Below, one piece after another: positions 33,411-45,300 of a DNA stretch of 64,000 nucleotides; position 1 is the first letter of the stretch; each line of letters begins with the position of its first letter. The notes beneath the pieces were generated by a model. The model saw only the letters and a list, made by a program, of their open reading frames with translations, was not told the origin of the DNA and made no database searches. Source of the DNA: Entoloma clypeatum (Eukaryota; Basidiomycota; Agaricomycetes; Agaricales; Entolomataceae); the NCBI GenBank assembly GCA_963565915.1, contig OY751495.1, positions 2,914,001 to 2,978,000 on the forward strand. Direction: 5' to 3'. A program made the translations under genes and the position numbers.

Positions 33411-34510
33411 TGATACAACCGCTGCGCGGCTGTGTGTGAAAATTCACTTTTCCCACAGTTTTGTCAATATAAGAATATAATGCTGGCCCCTTCACAAACA
33501 TATTCTATTGGAACTGATGGTACTACTGGCTACCTAAGAGTGTCTAAATACCACTGGACCACCTTTGGTCATGATCTTGGAAACAGTCACTTTGAGGGCT
33601 TAACCAAAACTTGACACAAAACACTTTATTTCTCAATGGATAAGACCATTGAGGGGACCAGTCATTAATAAGAATATTCTATGACATATCACCCTATCCA
33701 ATCACTACTATTGACTATGGACAATCTGAGGGCTCGGGGGACTCATATTAATGAGCAGGATGCCCAGCATCACAGTGTACAACGCGCGATCACAGATGCC
33801 GTGATGCCGATCTGTGTGACTTACCAGAAATAGACCGAACCCTGGAAATGGGTTCCTGGTCCGTGACGCTTCAGACCGATCAATGACAACCGGGAACTTG
33901 ATTGATTGATCGACAACATCAATATTGATGCGGTGTTCTAGAATGCTCGCGAAACGACGCATTCTTGTCGCTCCACTCCGCCAGGGCCGGTTGCCCTCTC
34001 GACACCTCGGAAATATGTTTAAAGGACCCCTGTGAATATTTGGACCATGCCCAAATAACAGATACCCTGGAAACTGATTTGTTATGGACATATCTTGTGA
34101 TAAACCTTATATATATATTTCATCTCTTGTCATGTATAAAAACTGTAGCTCCTGCCATGTACTGTAGATTAGAAAGGCCCCCCAGCCAGATCCAATCCCT
34201 CTCTCTCTCTCAGTGATTGATTGAGTGGTTAGATTTTCTAAGTCTCATCCAAAGGGAGTCTCAGTGAACCCTGAGGAAACTCGATCTCATATTATTATTT
34301 TATTTGATCAAAACCCTTGATTGTCGATGCGCGACCTCGCGACGACTTTCTACAAAAGACAAATGAGTCTAACTACTTACGAAATAAGTGGTTAAGTTCC
34401 CGCCACCCTTGAACTAATTGTTGAGAGTGTTGTTGGATGTTTGAGGTGTTTGTAGAGCTCTGACCAGAGTCTCTCGCATTTTTCGGCGCTCGTCACAACC
34501 TTGCTTCTCA
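33411..34510. mobile_element. 1.1-kb solo-LTR-like insertion inside copia element 3
   Basis: Starts TGATACAACC and ends GCTTCTCA (TGA...TCA termini). TCGC flanks both sides (33407-33410 and 34511-34514), consistent with a 4-bp target duplication. Removing it rejoins the copia RNase H. No long ORF. A TATAAAA box at about 34134 and CT-rich runs near 34200 suit an LTR promoter. Terminal direct repeats were not seen, so a solo LTR fits best. Confidence 0.6.
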
Positions 34511-34514
34511 TCGC

Positions 34515-36184
34515 GAATGGTGGTGACGGACATCGATATGTTTGCTTCAGGAGTGATGGGTTGGGTCATTTGAGAGGGCCATGGCACCATTGTTGTCGCA
34601 CAGGAGCATGGTGGGGAGATCTGCGAGAAGGCCAAGTTCACGGAGGAAAGAGCGGAGCCAGATGGCCTCGCGACAGGATTCACTGACGGCGATATATTCT
34701 GCATCGCACGTGGAGCATGCGACAGTCTTCTGTTTCCGTGATGACCATGATAGGACAGCTCCTCCTAAAGAGAAGCAGTATCCCATGCACGAACACCGCA
34801 TGTCAGGGCAATCAGCATATGAGGAGTCGGAGAAGCCGATGAGGGAGATGTCAGGGGAGGCACCGAGTACGAGGGAGAGGGTGCATGTGCCTTTAAGATA
34901 ATGTGCGACACGGAGGGCAGCAGCCCAGTGGGAATGACGGTAGCAATTGAGAAACTGGGTGAGTTTGGATACGGCAAAGGAGATGTCTGGCCTGGTGCCG
35001 ACAGCGAGGTACATGAGGGAGCCGATGAGGGAACGGTATGGAAGGTTTTGCAGGGTGACGCGGTGTGACTCAGAGAGGATTTCATCAGGAGGTGGCCGGC
35101 GTAGTTGCGCATGTGGGTCCATGGGAGTCGAAATGGGATGAGCATTGTTTTGGCCAAAGGTGGATAGGATGCGGTCGATAAGGGCTGTTTGGGAAAGAGA
35201 GATGGTTCGAGTAGCGCGATCGCGAGAGATGGCAAGGCCAACACAGAAGGTGGCATCGCCAAGATCAGAGATGGACCACAGAGTTTTGAGTTGAGCTTTG
35301 AAGGCAGTACATGCTTTGGGGGAGCTTCCAGCAATCAGAAAATCATCAATGTGGATGGCGGTGATGACAGTGCCAGATTTTCCTCGTCGGTAGTAGACAC
35401 GTGGGTCAGCAGCAAGACGCTTGAACCCCCACGAGAGGAGGGCTTTGTTCATCGTTTTGTTCCATATGCGGCCGCTTTGCTTCATGCCATAGAGGCCCCG
35501 TTGCAGCTCCCACACCCAGTCTGCTTTGTTGGGGTCTTCAAAGCTGTGCGGCTGCTCCATATAGACAACTTCATCGGCAGAGAGGAGGCCATACAGGTAC
35601 ACCGTCTTGATGTCGACTTGCTGAATCTCCCAGTCGTTGATGGCGGCTATGTGGAGAACAAGGCGGAGGGATTCCATGCGCGCAGTAGGGGACGTAGTGT
35701 CAACATAGTCTTGGCCAAACACCTGTTCAAAACCTTTGACAACCAGGCAAGCTTTGTATTGGACAGGTTCCCCGTTTTCATCATGTTTCAGCCAGAACAC
35801 CCATTTGCCGCGTAGGACCTTGCGACCTGCAGGGATGGAGGAACGTGGGACGAGTTTGTAAACGCCCATGTCGGAAAGACTTTTGAGTTCTTCCTGGATA
35901 CCGGAGCGCCAGCAGTTGGCATCAGGGGAAGCGAGGGCCTCGCGGAGCGTGACGGGATTGGAGGGGAATTCAGTGTTCACAAGCAAAAAGGCAAGCGACA
36001 TGGCAAAAACTTCATCAAGGAGACCAATCTCATCTTCAGTGGCAAAAGGGAGGTCAGAGGGTGTAGTTTGGTCAGCAGTTGGTGGTGTGCCATTGGTGAA
36101 TGTGTGGCCAGGGTCATGGAGGTGGTCGCACAGGTCTTGACTTGTCCCAAGTTTTGTTCCTAGTATTCTTTTGGTATCCTGCAT
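34515..36184 (-). pseudogene. Copia element 3 reverse transcriptase and RNase H
   Basis: Open frame of 545 codons from 36184 to a TGA at 34547-34549, then the same frame on to 34515. Contains GRKVLRGKWVFWLKHDENGE, DYVDTTSPTARMESLRL, VDIKTVYLYG, LYGMKQSGRIWNK, the catalytic position IHIDDFLIAG (HIDD rather than the usual YVDD), GTRPDISFAVSKLTQF and the RNase H part GFSDSSYADCPD ... KTVACSTCDAEYIAVSESC. Gag, protease and integrase are missing, so the copy is 5'-truncated. It is embedded in a Helitron relic and is a different subfamily from elements 1 and 2. Confidence 0.85.
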
Positions 36185-36360
36185 CAGTTGGGCTCGAATT
36201 CGTTTGTTTCAGGCCAGTACTCACCCTGGTCTACGTAGTTGGGGAAATTCCGCCCTCAAGGCATACATTGCCAAATCCCAGTATATTGAGACAAAAAAAT
36301 GAGATTCATATCGATCTCCCCATCCCATGACTGTATTTTGCAAGTGTGTACTTGAAAGGC
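36185..36360. other. Junction between copia element 3 and Helitron relic
   Basis: About 175 bp with a stop just upstream of the copia frame; no target duplication could be defined. Confidence 0.4.
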
Positions 36361-38715
36361 TCATGCCATGGCTTTCTCTTTTTGCTTTACTTCACTTGCA
36401 TGGTTTGCGGCTCGGGGATCCAACGGACGGGAATATGTGATGTCTTTTTGGACAGCTAATGAGCGGATGGCTGGTCCGTCCAGACCATCGATATCCGCTG
36501 AGATGTTCCTGTCGATGAACTTTCTGACTTTATCTCGGAACGACGGTCTTTTTAACAGCTCTTTCATTTCTTTAGCGGTGGGTGCGTCTTTCAGCCACAA
36601 AAGTAGGCGTAGATGCAACAATCTGCGCCCTTGCGCCTCGACCATACCAATGTATGCATTTACTTTTCCAAAGATCCCTTCATTCCGGTCAATTTGCCAC
36701 CTTTTGTTGACTGTTATGCCAAAAACTTCCTCTAGCACTACTCAGATTAACAAGTGGAAGTACTCTGCGGCTGCATAAGGATCCTTTGCGATGTTGCAAG
36801 CTCGTTCTCCGCTGCTTGGTCCTGTGGTTCAGCATGACATTCAACCCCCATATTCTGGCTCTTAGCCCTATCCGAGACTCGTCTGTACCGTTAACATCTG
36901 CACATATAACCTGTATCTGTTTTCGCAGAAGTTGAACATCCATGTTGGACAATGGCACTTTTTGGGTTTCTTCACGGCTTGCATGAATGAGATCGGAAGG
37001 TTTAAGACGTGCAAAGATATTGGCATGTCGCTGAAAGGAAGATTGACTAACATGCCCGGTGGCCGCACAACAGATCTGTCATTTCTGCATTATGCCAAAA
37101 ACTTGGAAGACGAACTGTAAATCCCGTTGGAAGCGCCTGTCTGCGTATTGCAATGCTCAGCGCGCATGTACTTCGTATGGTATGGTCACAGGACGCCCCA
37201 CCTCGAACCCTCCCATACCGTACAGAAACAATACTGGAAATGAGCCAAGCAAATGGTTTGCATTGCTCAGTCCTCCGTCGAACCTTTGATGTGTTGTTTC
37301 ATCAACTCTGGCATATTTGTTAATGAAAGCGCTGCCTTGGCGAATAGCAAAGTATGCTTCGGTGTTGTGGCTTCAACCTGCTTCGGAAACATTGCTGAGT
37401 GCATGCGCGACTAACTCGTTTGACGGTATGGAAAGCCCATTCACATCAATGACCCCGTTTGATTGACGATATGGAAGTAGAGGAATGTGACACATTGGGA
37501 AGCCATAACGATGCAAATATCAGTGAGTTTCACAAGGTTAAAATTGATTTCTTTGACAGTGCTCAACTTAAGACAGAACCTGCCGTCATACCACTACTTC
37601 TTCACTTTTCTCTGGTCTGTATTTGTCTTGAGCATTGTCATGTCCTGGGTAAAAACTGTTGCCAGGCTGTCAAGAGGTCAGTGTGATTGTAACTTACCTT
37701 CGTTTGTGTCTCCTGACTGATAGTCATCCGGCGCTTCGTCAGCTGGCACTCCGTATCCTGCCCATTCTCTTTCCAGTTGATCCGTATCTGTGCTGTGTTT
37801 AGTTGATAGAAGAATTTCACTCGGTACTCCATCTTCGGCTATGGCTTGCAATCATTCTTCTGAAATTTCGATACTGTTGTATATCACATTATGTTCTTTC
37901 AACCAATACAATGCTGCCTTTATACGATACCAACACATGTGGAATGTACCTCACATGGATCTCTCGGTCACGCCTTTGGGGCCGATGAAAGTGACTCCAA
38001 TGACCGATGGAAGAAGTGAAAGTGGTTGAGGCATGATATTATTGCTGACCAAATTCACGATCTCTTGTTGATTGAGACAATACATAGACACATTTCCTCT
38101 CATTCCGGACTGGAATACGTTTTCTTGCCAGAACTTGGCAGTTTCGTTTTTCGGAAACAGTTTCACAATGTAAGCGACCGGGAAATATTTCGACACCAGA
38201 AGGCATTCTGGTAGTGACAAGACAGAAAGCACGAATGGTATGTCCCTGATCCACATGCCGTTTGCGAGGGAACAAGTAGGTATCTTGTTGTTCTGTAGCT
38301 TATCATTGCAGTCATGACACAGAAAACAGGAGCTGTCTGCCTTTACTGCAATTGGATGCAGTAGCATGCCTTTGATAAGTCGCTGCGCTGGGTGAGAAAC
38401 CGCCGGTCGTAGACATTCTGGATTTGGTATATCTTCAACCTGGATACTTCGCATGACAGAAGAGAATAGCTCGCGTGCGCACACACAACAAATGCATTTC
38501 TCCAGTGCCTTGTTTCCGGTGCAATTGATGAAAGCGGCTGTAACCTTTTGCATCACTTCGTCTGCAGCTACGTGCATGAATATACTGTACTCCCCAGCTC
38601 CGCGATCTGTACTGGTGTGCCGAAAGTTATCGGTGGGTGATGTAGTGAGTGTCAAGATGTTTTTCCTTCCTTTACCAGTCATGTTTAATCTCTGCAATTT
38701 GGCAAAAATGGTGCA
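36361..38715 (-). pseudogene. Helitron Rep/helicase N-terminal half, decayed
   Basis: From right to left on the minus strand: a Cys-rich domain of the DUF6570 type (CICCVCARELF, CHDCNDKLQNNKIPTC, LANGMWIRDIPFVLSVLSLP) at 38650-38000; a linker with AIAEDGVPSEILLSTKHSTD; and the Helitron-like N (Rep) domain with FPVLFLYGMGGFEVGRPVTI, IWGLNVMLN and FGKVNAYIGMVEAQGRRLLH. The HUH catalytic pair, expected as HLH, reads HLR. A TGA at 37854-37852, several frame changes and loss of most of the helicase (a C-terminal scrap remains at 32709-32928) show it is dead. The N-terminal side is abruptly replaced by mitochondrial DNA. Confidence 0.75.
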
Positions 38716-39027
38716 GATTATATATGAAAATTTTATAATGTCTATTGGAAAAGTAATATATGCATCTGATAATAATCCTAATCTTTCTTGTAAATATGTA
38801 GTAAATAAATCTTTATCCTCATAATTTACTTTTACTAAATGTCCTAATGTTCTATACCCTAATTTACTATCTATAAAAAATACTTTAGTTGATAAATATA
38901 AATGTTTTCTTTCTGAACTAATGTTTAAACTATCAAAAATATCAACCCAAAATTTATTTACATAAGCATTTAATATTTCATTTGATAATAATATATTATT
39001 TAATGAATATTTTTTCATTTTAATCAT
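37951..39027 (-). other. Chimeric reading frame: mitochondrial dpo start fused to Helitron DUF6570 region
   Basis: A single open frame of 358 codons crosses the NUMT/Helitron junction near 38715. Residues 1 to about 103 are AT-rich mitochondrial sequence with DpoB-like motifs; the remainder is the Cys-rich Helitron domain. The frame begins at an ATG at 39027 and contains no stop. This is a by-product of insertion; no sign of expression can be judged from sequence. Codon composition changes sharply at the junction. Confidence 0.7.
38715..39027 (-). pseudogene. Mitochondrial family-B DNA polymerase (dpo) N-terminal fragment in nuclear DNA
   Basis: Reads MIKMKKYSLNNILLSNEILN, then ISSERKHLYLSTKVFFIDSK, LGYRTLGHLVKVNYEDKDLF and LGLLSDAYITFPIDIIKFSY. 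This resembles the N-terminus of family-B DNA polymerases that fungal mitochondrial genomes acquired from linear plasmids (recognition from memory). Only about 100 codons remain; exonuclease and polymerase motifs are absent. AT content and codon use differ strongly from the surrounding nuclear DNA. Confidence 0.6.
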
Positions 39028-39429
39028 CTTTAATTGTATATTGTTTGTTTATTAGAAATTTAATTCAAGAGGCCCAATTTTTATTTATAGATATATTAAG
39101 GTTATTTTTCCTCTAGCCATTTTTCCTACGTAGTTTTTTAATATTTCACTAAATACTTTATTTAAATTTAAAGAGGTAAATTTTCATAGTTCCTAGATAA
39201 TTAAATTTTATAGGTAGACGAAGTATTCAAAATAAGTAGAATAAATAACTACTAAACATAGTATTTCTATAGAAGAAAGAATAAATAACTACTTTCTTGA
39301 AAACACTTATTATTAGTTTTTTTATATGTAAAAATTTAATTAGATATTTACCTGAGCATATTAAATTAAATATTAACATAATTATTTCTACGCAACGGTG
39401 AAGAGAGGGGGTTAAATTTATTTATTTTC

Positions 39430-41215
39430 CAGCTACACTTTCCAGTACAGCTACCTTGCTATGACTTTTGAGATGTTACTCAAATGGGTTCACTGATACT
39501 ATTTATTATTAAGAAAGGTGTTTTATGTATTAAAAGACTATATCCTAATTATAAAGAATAAATTCTAATATAATAAAGTTAGCATATCAAACTACTTACA
39601 TTTTAATTATATTTTGCAGATATATTTAAATTAAGTATTCCTTTATTATTTAATATTTTTGAGGCAATTTCCCCCAAGTTAAGCTTCTTCCCAGCGACAG
39701 ACAGTTAGTTCATCCCGAATGCTCTCTTCACCGTTGCGTAGTGATCAACGATTACTCGAAATTCCTTCTTCATGTCACCGAATTTCAGGCGACAATCCGT
39801 TTAATATTTAATTTTTTAACTTTCTTTAATGATTAGCTATTCCTTTTGACCTTATTATTTTTTTTTTTAGAATAAAAAATATATAAATATAATTATATAT
39901 TCAACTTAAAAATATTAATTAATTTCTAGATATAAAAAATAAATAGTAATTAAAATAGAAGTCTGGTTTTGCATCACTTTGTAAAAGTTTTTGTGGCACG
40001 TCTATAGCCCAGTCCATGAGGACCATAACGACTTGTCTTAGCCCCAAATGAAATCTTATAAATATCATTAACTGTTAAGTAAAAATTAACAGCAGGGATT
40101 TCGTCCGTTAGTGGAGTTAACCTCACTTCTCACGGCACGGACTGACGACAGCCATGCAACACCTGTAAATGAATTTCTTAAATTTTAAAAAGAAACTACT
40201 CAATCTTTATTACTTTTACATAATAACGATTGGATATACAAGGACTGGTAAGATTTTACGCGTACTATCGTATTAAATAACATGCTTCACTTCGTTTGCT
40301 TCGAGACCGACTAATTTTTTTGGTTTCAGTTTTGCAACCGTACTCGCAAGGCGGAATGGTTATCGTGTTAACATCGTTATCAGTCAGATAAAACTAACTA
40401 ACAACCACCATTCATCGTTGACTGTGAGAGATATCTGGGTATCTAATCCTATTTTCTTTTCTCACCTTCGTTTCTCAGCGTCAATCATTTCTAGATAAAA
40501 AGCTTTCACCTTTAGTACTCCCCCTAGTATCACCAGATTTAAACCCTACACTAAGTATTATTTGACTTATCCTCAATTTGATCCTAGCTTTAATTCATTT
40601 TATATTTACAGTATTAAAATAAAAATATATATTTTTTTTTAATAAAAATAAAACTTCGTACTTTATATAAAAATAAATTATTTATACTGAGCTATTAAAG
40701 ATAAAACTTTTAAAGCAGCCTACATACCCTTTACGCCTGATTAGGACGACTAACGTTTGCGTCTCTGGCCTTACCGAGTCTTCTGGCACCAGTTTTGGAC
40801 AACACTAATAGTAAGGTAATATCATTTTTTTCCCTTACGTTATTACATTCACCACACGTAATGGATCCTGTGATTTCAGTTAGCTAGTTCACTCTTGCGA
40901 GCATTGACTAATATTCTTGACTGCTGGTAGATAATTCTACTTGGGGCTTTTCATACCCATTATGAGAGATATTATGGTTGCCCTACAACGCTTCTGTTCG
41001 TAGGTCATATGGACCGTTCCCTGGGAACTTTGGATTAATTGCTTGACTGTGTAGCATTTCAGTAAGTCTGCCGGAGATGCTGTAGTCTCTAAAGTTACAA
41101 GTATAATCACGTTAGATTCTGCTTTACATGGTTTTCTGTCTCACTCACTGGTTCCGGTACGACTTTCAACTTCCATGCCTGGCGTGAGTTCTTGTCCTTC
41201 TGAGTTGGTTTGTCC
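39430..41215 (-). rRNA. rns: Mitochondrial small-subunit rRNA (rns) copy in nuclear DNA
   Basis: Conserved 16S landmarks occur in order as reverse complements: the 3' end (ctaccttgctatgacttttgag, 39460), the 1400 region (gattactcgaaattcc, 39750), the 1050-1070 region (ctgacgacagccatgcaacac, 40141), the 900 region (ttgcaaccgtactcgcaaggcgg, 40332), the 790 loop (gggtatctaatcct, 40437), the 520-560 region (ctttacgcctgattaggacg ... tctggcacc, 40730-40790) and the 350 region (taatattcttgactgctgg, 40910). The total of about 1.8 kb fits a fungal mitochondrial rns including variable loops. In the nucleus it is expected to be a non-functional copy. Confidence 0.85.
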
Positions 41216-41607
41216 CATCCAGCGTTAAACGCCGAGAGGGAATTGGGTTTGCAGACGGTAGTCCTCTAGAAAGCTCTTTAGGCACAGCAATGGGCTCTAT
41301 TGTTCTGGTGCACCGGGGTGAAACTCATTCCATAAAACGCAATTGTCGGATGGAACATGGCAGCACTTGTCGTTTGCTTCACCCGCTTGGTGTCAAACAC
41401 TGAGAGGGGAAAGTTCAATCGCTGAGGATGAGTTTGACTGGAAAATGAAATTATCTAAGATGCTTTCCCACGCAACTATATGAAGCACAATCAGTACAAC
41501 TGCCCAGTGAGTGAACGCCTGGTACTTCAGACTGTCTGAGTGGAGTTCCTACAGAGGTTCGTGCTTGATCTTATCGATGCATTCTCGGTCGATCGCCCTC
41601 TCAGTGT
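41216..41607. other. Spacer containing one arm of a 23-bp inverted repeat pair
   Basis: No gene seen. The sequence at 41386-41408 (ending aacactgagaggg) is the exact reverse complement of 41596-41618 (starting ccctctcagtgtt). A related motif with CpG in place of TpG/CpA sits at about 41224-41242. Confidence 0.5.
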
Positions 41608-41987
41608 TTGACACCAAGCAGGCCGACTTCGCAACTTTGCCATGGCCATGCCGACCACGTCCGTCCCATTATTTCAATTGGCGGCTTCCCTTACATTTGG
41701 TCCCTCCGATGGCGCGGATTAACAAACGGTGTCGCTTTCTATGAAATACTTGCATATCAATCAGGTATTTTTCATCATACATTCTCATCGTCCGTCGCCG
41801 CAGGTGTTATGCCCTCAGCTCCTTCAACGTCTCTTTCTCTTGGGATGCTTGAAGAGCTTATACGAAGCTCTGAAAGAGAACTGTTTGCTTTCGGGACGAC
41901 CGAATTACCCTGCCAAATATATGAGGCAATGAACTTTTTTTTGCCCAACGGTACAATACATTTTTCTTTGGTGGTGTGTTTGATTTT
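41608..41987 (+). pseudogene. 5' part of an F-box-family gene split by copia element 2
   Basis: The open frame reads PSTSLSLGMLEELIRSSERE, then LPCQIYEAMNFFLPNG, which could be a degenerate F-box helix. After deleting copia element 2 and one target copy the frame runs on without a stop into the segment at 47770. No reliable start codon. Alternatively the empty site lies in a short intron (gtacaa near 41953 to gatgcag near 47776). Either way the gene is interrupted. The F-box assignment is weak; the downstream part is better. Confidence 0.4.
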
Positions 41988-42297
41988 TGTTGAAGTTCCA
42001 CCTGGGCGCTAGCCACAGGTGTACTGAGCAACATAGCTACAGTGGAAGTACTCTACGATACCGCTATGGTCACTTACATGGTTTGGAGGGGGTAAGGCTA
42101 GTGAGAGCGGTTGAGGCTGGTGAGAGCGATGGAGCTGGTTAAGAGTCAAGAGACAACTTGTTGGTATTGACAGTTTCCTGGTCTTATATACCGTACTACT
42201 GTTTGTACCAACCAAACAAGTATGTAATGAAGATATGTAAAGGTCACGTGATGTAATCTAATCTAATCTAATCTACGTGATGGGAAAAGTTTCAACA
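41988..42297 (-). repeat. Copia element 2, 3' LTR
   Basis: 310 bp. On the minus strand it begins TGTTGAAAC with four GATTA units and ends TTCAACA. No difference from 47455-47764 was found. Confidence 0.9.
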
Positions 42298-42332
42298 CCC
42301 CCCCATATTTAGTACATACTTCTAAATACATC

Positions 42333-45300
42333 TTACTTTTTCCCACATATATATATAGGTACTTTTGTTTCGCCTAGTTCTTTTATCAGTCCAAAGTACG
42401 GGATAAACTTGGAAAAAAGGATTTTCCCCAGATTCTTAGTCAAAAGGTCTGCAGGGTTATTCACTCCTTCGATGAATTCGACCGTAATAATTCCTTCGGA
42501 GACTTTTTCTCTGACGAAGTGGAATCGCACGTCAATGTGCTTGGATCGCTTCTCAGTTACAGGGTTGGATGCGATAAAGACGGAGCCGTTGTTATCTCCG
42601 TAGATCGGTACTGATCCGATCTGCATTCCAAGTTCGGCAAGCATGCTTCTCAGCCATGTTGCTGCGCGACTGCAATCTGATAGCGCCATGTACTCTGCTT
42701 CTGTAGAAGAGAGGGCGATGGTCTTTTGCGCCGATGATACCCATGTTATCGCTCCAGACGCCAGTGATATGAAGAAGCCGGTGGTAGACCTCCTCGTGTT
42801 CTCATCTGACGCCCAGTCGGAGTCTGTGAATGCATAGATCCCTTTCCCTGAGTCCCCATCATACATTATTGCGTAATTTTTTGTTGCCTTTAAATATCTG
42901 CAAATATCCCTAGCCACCTCTAAATGGCGTTTTGTGGGATTTGCGGAAAATTGGGACATTTTGATTACAGCAAAGCAGATGTCAGGCCTCGTTCCAATCA
43001 TCAGATATAGGAGTGATCCGATGACGGATTGGTACTTGGATCGGAGTTCCGCATTGGGTTCATCTTCGGACGCCATGGGTTTGTAGCCCGTAGGGAGTGG
43101 GGTATGGGTGGCGTTAGATTCGCTCATCCCCATGCGTGCCAGAATTTTCTCAAGGTAAGGTACTTGATCAATGAAGATCTTCTTCCCACGTTGCCTTATT
43201 TGGATTGAGAGAAATTCCTTTGGTTCCCCATCGGGCACTAGGTGACCTAGGTCCCTGCATTCCCATGTTGTCATGAAGGCCTTCTTCTTTTCTAGCGTAT
43301 ATTCCCGGTTTGTGCCGAGAAAAGCAGAGTCGTCGACATAGATGACGGCAATTACAATTTCCCCGTTGGTACTCTTGTGAATGAACACTCCCGCATCGGA
43401 GTGAAGCCGGACAAAGCCGAGCTTTTTCATGGAGGAATCAAGTTCCCTCCACCAGGCTAATGCGGCCTGCTTAAGTCCATATAGAGCTTTGAATAGTTGG
43501 TACACGAGGTGTTCTTTCCCTTTTACTATGTAGCCCTCAGGCTGTCGCATGTAAATGACTTCACGGAGCGTTCCATAGAGGAAGGCTGATGAGACGTCCA
43601 AAAGAGTCATGAACCACCCTTCAAGGGCTGTCAATGCCAGTATTAATCGGACGGTTTCATATCTTACGACTGGTGAGAAGATCTGATCAAAGTCGATCCC
43701 TTCTACCTGTGAGAAGCCTTTTGCGACGAGGCGCGCTTTCAGACGCCCGTCGGACTTTTCGTTGTAAACCCATTTGTTCCTTAGAGCTTTCCTCCCTGCA
43801 GGCAGGGGTACTAGCTCCGTGATCACCCCGCGGCGTTTGAGCATGTCTAGCTCTTTACGTTCAGCCGCATACCAGTCTTCTTTATTTGGAAGAGGGTATA
43901 TGTCTTTATGGGACATTTCAACGATGCCAACTTGGACTGATATTGCCTCCATCAGGAGGTCATTCATCCATGCCGTTTGACCGCCCAATCTCCGTCTTCG
44001 ATCTAATTTTTCAAGATCAGACGCTGGAGTGTCTTCCCCATAGATGCTTCCTGGCATCTTCCGAACTCGTCGTTCCCTGATCGGTCGATCTGGTACTTGC
44101 TCGGGTTCCGGAGTGGGTACTCGCGGCTCGTCATCAGGCTCACTGGCAGGCAATTCGTTGTCTGATTCAGGTTGATCCTGTTCAATGGGAACTGGGTTAT
44201 GAGGTGTTTCGGTGTGGCTATCATCATCATTGCTGCCGGGAATGAGATCCTCAAACTCATCAGCCGGCTCTGGGTTTTCCATTTCTGGGTGGTTTTCTGG
44301 CAACGGGTCGATGTGGCATCTAGGGTACTTGCTTTCATCAAAGATAGCTTTCCCGCCCATGAAAATCGTGTTGGTCTCGGGATCCATGAAGCGGTATCCT
44401 TTGACCCCTGGTTTCGATCCGAGATAAATCATCAATCGGGATCTTGATTCCAGGGAGTTCCTACGTTTCTCCTTTGGGATATATACATATGCCTGACATC
44501 CAAATACCCTGACACTAGACATGTCGGGGATCTCATTGGTCACCCTGAAGTAAGGGGTATTCCATTCAAGACGCTGCATGGGGGTTCTGTTGTAGAGAAA
44601 TGCTGCGTGTTCCAAACAGAATTCCCACCACATGGGCGGTAAGCATGCATCGAAGCGCAATGCCTGAGATTTTTCCCATAGTGTTCGATTGATCCTTTCT
44701 GCTCTACCATTCTGCTGGTGCTGATATGGGAGCGTGACATCGATCAGAATTCCATGATCGGCAAGTACATCCTTGTATTCGTCAAATTCTCCACCTCCAT
44801 CAACCCGCCACTTTTTAGGGGTAGCGGCAAATTGATTCTGGATCATCGCAAGGAATTGTTTCAGCGCCGTGATGGCGCCTGACTTCTTCCTAAGCAAGAC
44901 GACCCAGACATGGGATGAAAAATCGTCCAAAAAGGTAAGGAAATATTTGTACTTATGGTACGATGCCGTGGATATCTGCTTCAAATCCGAATGGATCAAA
45001 TCAAAGGGTTTGACAGCCCTTGTCATCGAGTTAGGATAAGATTGATTTGGCATTTTCCCTTTTAGACACCCCGTGCAGCTTTCCTGTGATTTCTCACGTA
45101 CTAACGTTTTGGGTACTCCTTTGGTACTAGTGGGAATCTTATTGAGCGCTTGGTCATTTGGGTGGCCAAGGCGTTTATGCCAGGTTTCGACAGTGATTTC
45201 GCTAGAGATCGCGTGGATTTGGTCATAGCGTATTTCAGTGTCTAACCAATAAATGGTTTGTCCGAGAATGTGAGGTGAGAACTGTATTTTGTTCTGTCCT

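Larger units (their letters stand above)
38715..41215 (-). other. Nuclear mitochondrial insertion (NUMT), about 2.5 kb
   Basis: A strongly AT-rich block bordered by Helitron sequence on the left and GC-richer nuclear sequence on the right. It contains a near-complete mitochondrial small-subunit rRNA gene and the start of a dpo gene, both minus strand, with about 400 bp of AT-rich spacer between. The end points are estimated from where mitochondrial similarity and base composition change (about 30 bp uncertainty). An assembly join is the main alternative. Confidence 0.75.

Noticed and set aside
40578..40596. atttgatcctagc on the plus strand as a small-subunit rRNA 5' end
   Set aside because: All other landmarks show the rRNA on the minus strand, and this site falls between the 790 loop and the 530 region; it is a chance match.
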